Origin: an uncultured Gemmatimonadota bacterium
Lineage (GTDB): Bacteria; Gemmatimonadota; Gemmatimonadetes; Gemmatimonadales; GWC2-71-9
Reading direction: 5' to 3'
Length of the DNA stretch: 7,161 nt
Assembly: GCA_946479805.1 (NCBI GenBank)
Contig: CAMLHP010000105.1
Location: 1 to 7,161, forward strand
The notes below the pieces were generated by a model that searched no databases, was not told where the DNA came from, and was given only the letters and a program-made list of their open reading frames with translations. This document shows positions 1 to 6,158 of this stretch, piece after piece (the stretch's first letter is position 1; each line of letters begins with the position of its first letter). The translations under genes were made by a program, and so were the position numbers.

Positions 1-42
1 CACTCCGCCTGTCCGTCCAGCCGCCCCGCTTAGATTGTCCCG

Positions 43-76
43 GGGCGCGGAGGTTGCATGGGCGCGGAGGTTGCAT
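43..76. repeat. Perfect 17-bp tandem duplication upstream of asnB
   Basis: The unit GGGCGCGGAGGTTGCAT occurs twice head to tail (43-59 and 60-76) with no mismatch, followed by a partial third copy at about 77-84 (AGGCGCGG). The GTTGC at the end of copy 2 (70-74) can pair with GCAAC at 86-90, giving a short 5-bp stem. The repeat lies 34 bp upstream of the first ATG, so it falls in the leader or promoter zone. It is most simply a replication-slippage duplication. A binding-site role is possible but nothing in the sequence shows it. No convincing -35/-10 pair was found in bases 1-110, and the only stop of a possible upstream gene end is a TAG at 31-33. Confidence 0.85.
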
Positions 77-110
77 AGGCGCGGGGCAACTCGGGAGAAA
101 TTGACACGAC

Positions 111-1991
111 ATGTGCGGGTTTACCGGCTGGTTTGAATCAGATGGCGTGGTGGACGCCTCGGCACTGGTGCGCATGCGCGACGCCATCGCGCATCGCGGG
201 CCCGACGACGCCGGCCTGGAACTCCTGGACAATGGCCGGGCCGGGCTCGCCTTCCGCCGCCTCAGCATTCTCGACCTCTCGCCCGCCGGGCACCAGCCCA
301 TGGCCAGCCCCGACGGCAAGCGTTGGATCATCTTCAATGGCGAGGTCTACAACTTCGCCGAGATCCGGTCCGAGCTCGAGTCCCACGGCGAGACCTTCCG
401 CTCGGGCACCGACACCGAGGTGATCCTGCGCTCCTACGAGCGCTGGGGCGAAGCGTGCCTTCAGCGATTCATCGGCATGTTTGCCCTGCTCATCTGGGAC
501 GGCGACCAACGCCGGCTTTTCGCCGCCCGCGACCGCCTGGGCATCAAGCCGCTCTTCTGGAACCTCGAGCGCGGCCGCCTGCTGCTGGCATCCGAGGTGC
601 GCGCCATAATGGCCGCACCGGGCTTCGAGCCGGTGCTCGACGGCGGAGCGCTCCTGCATTTCTTCGAGCGGGGGTACGTCAACGCGCCCGCCACCGCGCT
701 TGGCAACGTCCGGAGCCTCGAGCCGGGGCACTTCCTGACATGGAGCCCCGGCGACACCGAACCCCGGATCGAGCGCTACTGGAGCTCGCTGGACGCGGTC
801 GGCACCGGCGCTCCGGGGCGCAGCGTCGAGGCGCTGGAGGAGGAACTCGCGGACCTGCTGGCTTCGTCGGTGCGCTATCGCCTCATCAGCGACGTGCCGT
901 TGGGGGCGTTCCTGAGCGGCGGTCTCGATTCGAGCCTGGTCGTGGCACTGATGCGCAAGGCTGGTGCCGGTGAGGTGAAGACGTTCACTATCGGCTTCGA
1001 CGATGCCGCCCACGACGAGGCCGACGCCGCGCGTGCCATCGCGCAGCACCTGGGTACCACCCACACCGAGCTCAGGGCTACCGAGGCCGAGGCGCTGGCC
1101 GTGGCAGCCAGGCTGCCCGACCTGCTGGACGAGCCCTTCGCCGACTCATCGTTCATCCCCACCTGGCTGGTCTGCCACCTGACCCGGCAGCACGTGACAG
1201 TGGCGCTCTCCGGCGACGGTGGCGACGAACTCTTCCACGGCTACGACACCTATCGCTCGATCCAGCGCTACGAACGCGCGCTCCGGCTGCCGCTCGCGGC
1301 GCGGCGGCTGGCGGCACCATTCGGCGCGCTCGCCGGAGCGAGAGGCCGCCGGGCCTCAGGTGCGCTCGCGCTGGGCGACGCGCCCGACTTCGCCGATGCC
1401 ATGTGGCCGTTCTTCGCGCGCGGCCGGGCTCAGGAACTGCTGCGGAGCCATCCGAAGCCGCTGCCGGATGCCGCATGGCGCACTCGATTGCGGTCAATGC
1501 GGGGATTGAGCGCTGCCGAACGGCTGTCGCTGCACGACATCCATCGCTACCTGCCGGGCGACATCCTCGCCAAGGTGGACCGCGCCAGCATGGCCACCAG
1601 CCTCGAGGCCAGGGTTCCGATCCTCGACCATCGCGTCGTGGAGTTCGCGGTGGGAGTGCCACCGGACCAGAAGCTCCACGCCGGCCGCGGCAAGCTGCTG
1701 CTTCGCCGGGTGCTGCGTCGGCATGTTCCCGATGCGCTGGTCGACCGGCCCAAGCATGGTTTCAGCGTGCCCCTCGGCCGCTGGCTCAAGGGTCCGCTCG
1801 CGCCGCTGGTCGATCGCTATCTTGGTGATGAGGCGCTGGCCGCCCAGGACCTTCTGGAGCCGCGGCTGGTGCGTGAAGAGGTCGCGGGGTTCGCCCGCGG
1901 CGAAGTCGAACCGGGAAATGTCTGGGCGCTGCTGGTGTTCCAGATGTGGATGACCCGGCATGGGCTCGCGCAGGGCGCAAGGATCGCGTGA
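111..1991 (+). CDS. asnB: Asparagine synthetase (glutamine-hydrolysing), AsnB type
   Basis: This 626-residue cytoplasmic protein should make asparagine from aspartate, ATP and glutamine, or amidate a related carboxylate. The N-terminal class II glutaminase domain (about residues 2-215) starts with Met-Cys-Gly. Cys2 becomes the nucleophile after Met removal, and this fixes the start at 111. HRGPDD (28-33), RRLSI (49-53), NGEVYN (76-81) and D101 of TDTE match the glutamine-binding pocket. The C-terminal synthetase domain (about 237-600) has the ATP PP-loop SGGLDSS (269-275), DEPFADSS, SGDGGDELF (367-375) and a late SLEARVPILDH motif. Length is close to many bacterial AsnB proteins and somewhat above the approximately 550 residues of E. 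coli AsnB. The Shine-Dalgarno is weak (GGGAG at 93-97, long spacing). The gene ends 3 nt before a second synthetase gene. All recognised key residues are present, so it is probably active. Use in making a cell-surface or secondary metabolite cannot be excluded from sequence. Confidence 0.93.
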   Translation: MCGFTGWFESDGVVDASALVRMRDAIAHRGPDDAGLELLDNGRAGLAFRRLSILDLSPAGHQPMASPDGKRWIIFNGEVYNFAEIRSELESHGETFRSGTDTEVILRSYERWGEACLQRFIGMFALLIWDGDQRRLFAARDRLGIKPLFWNLERGRLLLASEVRAIMAAPGFEPVLDGGALLHFFERGYVNAPATALGNVRSLEPGHFLTWSPGDTEPRIERYWSSLDAVGTGAPGRSVEALEEELADLLASSVRYRLISDVPLGAFLSGGLDSSLVVALMRKAGAGEVKTFTIGFDDAAHDEADAARAIAQHLGTTHTELRATEAEALAVAARLPDLLDEPFADSSFIPTWLVCHLTRQHVTVALSGDGGDELFHGYDTYRSIQRYERALRLPLAARRLAAPFGALAGARGRRASGALALGDAPDFADAMWPFFARGRAQELLRSHPKPLPDAAWRTRLRSMRGLSAAERLSLHDIHRYLPGDILAKVDRASMATSLEARVPILDHRVVEFAVGVPPDQKLHAGRGKLLLRRVLRRHVPDALVDRPKHGFSVPLGRWLKGPLAPLVDRYLGDEALAAQDLLEPRLVREEVAGFARGEVEPGNVWALLVFQMWMTRHGLAQGARIA

Positions 1992-1994
1992 TAC

Positions 1995-3899
1995 ATGTGC
2001 GGAATCGGTGCGGTATTCTCGCTGAGCGGCGCGCCGCTGCCCAACCTCCCGGGCGCGCTGGCGGCAATGAACCGGCTGCAGGCGCACCGGGGGCCTGATG
2101 GCGAGGGCACCTGGCGTGACGCACCCGGCCGGGTAGGCCTCGCGCATCGCCGATTGAGCATCATCGATCTCGCCACCGGCGGTCAGCCCATGGCCGATTC
2201 CGCCGGCCGGGTCATCAGCTATAACGGCGAGATCTACAACTACATCGAACTCCGCGACCAGCTGGGCCGGGACAGCTTCCAGACCACCTCAGATACCGAA
2301 GTGCTGCTGCGGGCTTACGACCGGTGGGGCGAGGAATGCCTGACCCGCCTCCGCGGGATGTTTGCGTTCGCTCTGTGGGATGCGCCGGCCAACCGGCTGG
2401 TGGCGGCGCGCGACCGGTTCGGCATCAAGCCGCTGTACTACCTCCAACGCGACGATGTCCTCTACCTCGCGTCCGAGGTCAAGGCGTTGCTGCCGTTCGT
2501 CCGCGACATCGACACCGACCCCGAAGGGCTGCGCGACTACCTCGCATTCCAGTTCTGCCTCGAGGGCAAGACCCTGTTCAAGGACATCGCAGAGGTGCCC
2601 CCGGGGCACCTGCTCGTGGCCCGGGCAGGCGGCGGCGTCGAGCTCCGGCGCTATTGGGACGTCACGTTCGAGCTGGACTTCGACCATGGGGAGGAATGGT
2701 TCGAGGCGGCGCTGCGCGAGCGGATGGAGGATTCCGTCCGGATGCACCTGCGCTCCGACGTGCCGCTGGGCGCGTACATCAGCGGTGGCGTGGACTCGGG
2801 GGTGGTGGCTGCGCTCGGCGCCCAGGGCGGCGGTGACCTGCTGGGCTTCACCGGCCGCTTCGCCGAGGGCCCGGAGTACGACGAGTCGGACTATGCCCGG
2901 CAGGTGGCGGCCCACGCCGGCATCCCGCTGGACGTCATGACCATCACCGGCGCGGACTTCGTGGAGCACGCCGAACGGCTGGCGTGGCACATGGATTTCC
3001 CCACCGCGGGTCCAGGCTCGTTCTCGCAGTACATGGTATCGGGCCGAGCTCGGCAGCAGCGCAAGGTGATGCTGGGAGGGCAGGGAGGGGACGAGACCTT
3101 CGGCGGCTACGCCCGCTACCTGATTGCCTACTTCGAACAGTGCATCAAGGCAGCCATCGACGGCACAATGCACAACGGCAACTTCATCGTCACCTACGAG
3201 TCCATCATTCCCAACCTCGCCAGCCTGCGGCAGTACAAGCCGTTGCTGCAGGAATTCTGGCGCGACGGGCTGTTCGAGGAGATGGACCGGCGCTACTTCA
3301 GGCTGGTGAATCGCACCGCCCAGGTGCGTAATGCCATCAGGTGGGAGCTGATGGGGCCCTACGATCCATTCGAGTCGTTCCAGCGGGTGTTCCACGGAGG
3401 GCAGGTGCGGCGTGAGGCTTATTTCGACCTCATGACCCATTTCGACTTCAAGACCCTGCTGCCAGCGCTTCTGCACGTTGAGGACCGGGTGAGCATGGCT
3501 CACGGGCTCGAGAGCCGCGTGCCGCTGCTGGATCATCCGATTGTGGAACTGGCCGCCACCGTGCCGCCGGACATCAAGTTCCGCAATGGGGAAATGAAAC
3601 GGCTGTTCCGCTCGGCGTTGGGAGACCTGCTCCCGGCGTCTGTGCGGGAGCGGACCGACAAGATGGGATTTCCGACGCCGTTCGCCGAGTGGCTCCGGGG
3701 CGAGGCAGGGGACTTTGCCCGGGACATGCTCTCCACCCGCGCCGCGCGGGAGCGCCCGTACATCGACAACTCGCGGGTCCTGACCAGGCTGGAGCACGAA
3801 CCGCGCTTCGGACGGGGCATGTGGGGGTTCCTGTCGCTGGAACTCTGGCAGCGGGCGTTTCATGACCGCGCTCGAGAGATTCGGAAGGCCGCAGCATGA
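1995..3899 (+). CDS. asnB: Divergent asparagine synthetase-family amidotransferase
   Basis: This 634-residue protein has the same two-domain plan as its upstream neighbour. The start is fixed by Met-Cys-Gly with Cys2 as nucleophile, and AAGGA at 1979-1983 is a plausible ribosome site inside the preceding gene. Glutaminase residues are intact: HRGPDG (31-36), HRRLSI (51-56), NGEIYN (77-82) and D100 of SDTE. The synthetase domain keeps SGGVDSG (263-269), though the usual final Ser is Gly. The second motif reads LGGQGGDETFGGY (360-372), with Q363 where canonical enzymes have Asp or Glu. The preceding DEP segment is replaced by HMDFPTAGPGS. The late motif is VEDRVSMAHGLESRVPLLDH, where the neighbour has KVDRASMATSLEARVPILDH. 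There is no frameshift or truncation, so the changes look like a subfamily signature rather than decay. It is probably glutamine-dependent and ATP-using; whether aspartate is the acceptor is uncertain. The 3-nt gap implies one transcript and possible translational coupling. Confidence 0.85.
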   Translation: MCGIGAVFSLSGAPLPNLPGALAAMNRLQAHRGPDGEGTWRDAPGRVGLAHRRLSIIDLATGGQPMADSAGRVISYNGEIYNYIELRDQLGRDSFQTTSDTEVLLRAYDRWGEECLTRLRGMFAFALWDAPANRLVAARDRFGIKPLYYLQRDDVLYLASEVKALLPFVRDIDTDPEGLRDYLAFQFCLEGKTLFKDIAEVPPGHLLVARAGGGVELRRYWDVTFELDFDHGEEWFEAALRERMEDSVRMHLRSDVPLGAYISGGVDSGVVAALGAQGGGDLLGFTGRFAEGPEYDESDYARQVAAHAGIPLDVMTITGADFVEHAERLAWHMDFPTAGPGSFSQYMVSGRARQQRKVMLGGQGGDETFGGYARYLIAYFEQCIKAAIDGTMHNGNFIVTYESIIPNLASLRQYKPLLQEFWRDGLFEEMDRRYFRLVNRTAQVRNAIRWELMGPYDPFESFQRVFHGGQVRREAYFDLMTHFDFKTLLPALLHVEDRVSMAHGLESRVPLLDHPIVELAATVPPDIKFRNGEMKRLFRSALGDLLPASVRERTDKMGFPTPFAEWLRGEAGDFARDMLSTRAARERPYIDNSRVLTRLEHEPRFGRGMWGFLSLELWQRAFHDRAREIRKAAA

Positions 3900-3942
3900 C
3901 GCCGTCCGCATCAAGGCTCTGATTCCGGATCGGGGCATACTC

Positions 3943-4620
3943 TTGCGCATACTTGTGGTGGAGGACGACCCGAAGGCGGCCCGCTTCCTCAAGCAGGGAC
4001 TCGAGGAGGAAGGACACGTCGTCGATGTCGCAGAGGACGGCGAGGCGGGGGCACGGGTCGGTCATGCCAGTCCTTTCGATTTGTTCATCCTCGACGTGCA
4101 GCTCCCGGGCATGGACGGGCTCCACGTCGCCCGAGACCTGCGCCGCGGCGGCATCGAGGCACCGATTCTGATGCTGACGGCGCGCGATGCGGCACCTGAC
4201 GTCGTGCGCGGGCTCGACGCGGGTGCTGACGATTACCTGGCCAAGCCGTTCGACTTCGATGAGTTGCTCGCCCGCATCCGGGCCCTCACGCGTCGGCAGG
4301 TGGGCGGTCCGACCGGCCTTCTGCGCTTCGCCGACCTAGAGCTTGATCGGCTGAAGCGCGTAGTCCACCGAGGTACCCGGGCCGTCGAGCTCTCGCCGCG
4401 GGAGTTCCGCCTCCTCGAGTTCTTCCTCCTTCACCCCGACAAAGTCGTGTCGCGTACTCGCCTGCTCCAGGAGGTCTGGGGCACGAACTTCGATCCGGGC
4501 ACAAACATCGTCGAGGCGCACATCTCCAACCTCCGGCGGAAGCTCGAGGATGGTGGCGCGTCGCGGCTGCTGCAGACAGTGCGGGGCACTGGCTATGCAC
4601 TCCGCGAGGCCGGCTGCTGA
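3943..4620 (+). CDS. OmpR-family response regulator, CusR/CopR-like
   Basis: This 225-residue DNA-binding response regulator is the likely output of the kinase encoded next. The receiver domain (residues 1 to about 115) has the acidic pair E7-D8-D9, phospho-acceptor D51 (ILDVQLPGMDG), T79 and K101 in AKPF. The C-terminal winged helix (about 128-222) carries ELSPREFRLLEFFL, a VSRTRLLQEVWG recognition region, NFDPGTNIVEAHISNLRRKL and the closing VRGTGYAL. The NFDPGTN segment resembles metal-responsive CusR/CopR regulators. TTG at 3943 is chosen as start because it puts the first beta strand at residues 2-6, as in the family, with GGGG at 3932-3935 seven bases upstream. An in-frame ATG at 3862 would overlap the preceding gene by 38 nt and add 27 non-homologous residues, so it is less likely. 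The stop is 1 nt before the kinase start. Metal response is inferred from family resemblance and context, not proven. Confidence 0.92.
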   Translation: MRILVVEDDPKAARFLKQGLEEEGHVVDVAEDGEAGARVGHASPFDLFILDVQLPGMDGLHVARDLRRGGIEAPILMLTARDAAPDVVRGLDAGADDYLAKPFDFDELLARIRALTRRQVGGPTGLLRFADLELDRLKRVVHRGTRAVELSPREFRLLEFFLLHPDKVVSRTRLLQEVWGTNFDPGTNIVEAHISNLRRKLEDGGASRLLQTVRGTGYALREAGC

Positions 4621-4621
4621 C

Positions 4622-6055
4622 ATGGCATCCTTCCGCCGCTTCCTCTCCGTCCGCGTGGCGCTTGGCATGCTCGCCCTCGTCGTCGCCGTGGCGGTGGTGA
4701 GCGTGCTGGCGCTGGGCTCCATCCTCTATGCCCAGCTCGACGGCACCCTTCTGCATCTCGCCGAGGTCGAGGCCCGTCACGGGGCCGCGGCCACGGGCTC
4801 GGACTTCTCCTTCCATGAGGGCGTGCTCCTCCAGCCTACTGAGGGCGCCTCCACGCCGCTCACGCGCTATGCACAGCTTTGGGCGAGCGACGGCCGCCCG
4901 CTGGTCCGGAGCCGCAATCTCGAGCAGGACCTGGTGTTGCCTGCGGAAGCCCTCGCCGCCGCACGGCGGGGGCAGGTGGCGTGGGCGACGCACCAGTGGA
5001 ATGGCCGCCAGATCAGGAGCGTGATCTTCCCGCTGGCGCTGGTCGGTGCCGCGCACGGCGTGCACGTCCTGCAGGTCGCGGCGCCAACCGAGCCGGTGCA
5101 GCGGACCCTGGCGCAATTCGGCGCGCTGCTGGCAGTGCTGTCGCTGCTCGCGACCGGCGGGGCGTTCGTGGTCGGATGGCGTCTCGCCGGCGTCGCGCTG
5201 CGCCCGACATACGAGATCACAGTGCAGGCCGAGGCGATCAGGGCAGGCACGCTCGCCGAGCGTATTACTGCGCACGCCGACGTGCAGGAGTTCAGCCGGC
5301 TCGTAACGGTTCTCAATGAGATGCTCGACCGCCTGGAGGGCACGTTCGAGGGCCAGCGACGGTTCATCGCGGACGCGGGCCATGAGCTGCGAGCTCCCCT
5401 GACAGTGCTGAGAGGCGAAATGGAGGTGGCTCTCCGCCGGGAGCGCTCGACGGCCGAGTACCGGGAGAGCATAGAGCGGTCCCACGAAGAGGTGCTGCGC
5501 ATGAGCGCGCTGGTGCAGGACCTGCTCGCTCTCGCACGCAGCGACGCCGGAGTGCTGGTCGAGCAGCGTGTCGAGCTCGACCTCTCGGAGCTCGCACGGC
5601 GGGTGGCCGGGCGCCACCGGCCGCACGCCGCTCTCCAGGGCGTGGCCGTTGCCGTCACTGGAGCGGCCGCTCCCTTGACCGGCGATCCGGCAGTTCTTGA
5701 GCGCACCATCGAAAACCTGGTGGTGAATGCGATCCGCTACAGTCCAGCCGGCGGCGAAGTCAGGATCGACGTGCGGCCGGCCGATGGGGGTGGGCCGGAT
5801 GACATGCACCGCCTCACTGTGTCCGATCAGGGGCCCGGCGTGCCGCCGGATCAGGTCCCGCAGCTGTTCACGCGCTTCTTCCGGGGAGACCCGGCGCGGC
5901 GTCGCGGCGGGAGTGACGGCCAGGAGGGCACCGGGCTCGGGCTGGCGATCGCGCGCGCCGGGGCCGAGGCCCACGGCGGGAGCCTGCGCTTTGCGGGCAA
6001 TGCCCCCGGCGCCGGCTTCGAGCTGCGGCTACCCGCTTACCTCAACGAACTTTAA
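4622..6055 (+). CDS. HAMP-containing sensor histidine kinase
   Basis: This 477-residue inner-membrane kinase should autophosphorylate on His and pass phosphate to the upstream regulator. A basic N-terminus is followed by a hydrophobic helix (about residues 10-33), a periplasmic sensor region of roughly 130 residues, and a second helix (about 166-187). HAMP spans about 187-240. The HisKA H-box is DAGHELRAPL with phospho-acceptor H254. The ATPase domain shows ENLVVNA (N365, N369), DQGPGVP (from D402), LFTRFFRG and GTGLGLAIA (436-444). The sensor region contains LTRYAQLWASDGRPL, similar to the PAS/Cache-like fold of CusS-type sensors; it has scattered His and no Cys. The start at 4622 follows the regulator stop by 1 nt with GAGG about 11 bases upstream. 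Earlier in-frame starts (4550, 4595) would overlap the regulator and put a charged, Cys-containing stretch before the helix, so they are not favoured. The ligand is unknown; a metal ion is a reasonable guess from the efflux gene downstream. Confidence 0.93.
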   Translation: MASFRRFLSVRVALGMLALVVAVAVVSVLALGSILYAQLDGTLLHLAEVEARHGAAATGSDFSFHEGVLLQPTEGASTPLTRYAQLWASDGRPLVRSRNLEQDLVLPAEALAAARRGQVAWATHQWNGRQIRSVIFPLALVGAAHGVHVLQVAAPTEPVQRTLAQFGALLAVLSLLATGGAFVVGWRLAGVALRPTYEITVQAEAIRAGTLAERITAHADVQEFSRLVTVLNEMLDRLEGTFEGQRRFIADAGHELRAPLTVLRGEMEVALRRERSTAEYRESIERSHEEVLRMSALVQDLLALARSDAGVLVEQRVELDLSELARRVAGRHRPHAALQGVAVAVTGAAAPLTGDPAVLERTIENLVVNAIRYSPAGGEVRIDVRPADGGGPDDMHRLTVSDQGPGVPPDQVPQLFTRFFRGDPARRRGGSDGQEGTGLGLAIARAGAEAHGGSLRFAGNAPGAGFELRLPAYLNEL

Positions 6056-6072
6056 CCTCCGCTTCACTTCCG
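6051..6072 (+). promoter_or_regulatory. Candidate response-regulator operator (11-bp direct repeat)
   Basis: Two adjacent half-sites, TTTAACCTCCG (6051-6061) and CTTCACTTCCG (6062-6072), agree at 8 of 11 positions and repeat with an exact 11-bp period. The cores TTTAAC and CTTCAC are separated by 5 bp, which matches the direct-repeat layout known for OmpR-family regulators of the PmrA/QseB/CopR kind. The site begins over the last two codons of the kinase gene, including its stop, and lies about 87 bp before the TolC start. A weak -10-like TATCCT lies at 6090-6095, a TTCAC core recurs at 6095-6099, and an 8-bp palindrome TCAGCTGA is at 6101-6108. That the adjacent regulator binds here is an inference. 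Confidence 0.45.
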
Positions 6073-6158
6073 CCGTTCCCTGCTGTTCCTATCCTTCACG
6101 TCAGCTGATCGCATTTCCGGCAACATCGGCACTTCGTACCCGAGTCAGCGGCGTGTGC

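Noticed and set aside
1..33. Possible 3' end of an upstream gene (11 codons ending in TAG)
   Set aside because: Too short to recognise any family and other frames are also open here; it cannot be distinguished from intergenic sequence.
101..106. TTGACA resembling a -35 box just before the first asnB start
   Set aside because: It lies 4 nt before the ATG, so a -10 and transcription start would fall inside the gene; most likely chance.
138..1064. 308-codon minus-strand open frame opposite the first asnB gene
   Set aside because: No domain or ribosome site recognised, and it lies wholly over conserved glutaminase and PP-loop codons of the plus strand.
2289..3992. 567-codon open frame on the minus strand opposite the second asnB gene
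   Set aside because: It is a by-product of high GC and third-position bias. Its translation is rich in His, Arg, Gln and Pro with no recognisable domain, and the plus strand carries a clear conserved protein.
4286..5974. 562-codon open frame on the minus strand opposite the two-component genes
   Set aside because: Low-complexity Arg/Ala/His-rich translation with no motif; the plus strand has unambiguous receiver, HisKA and HATPase motifs.
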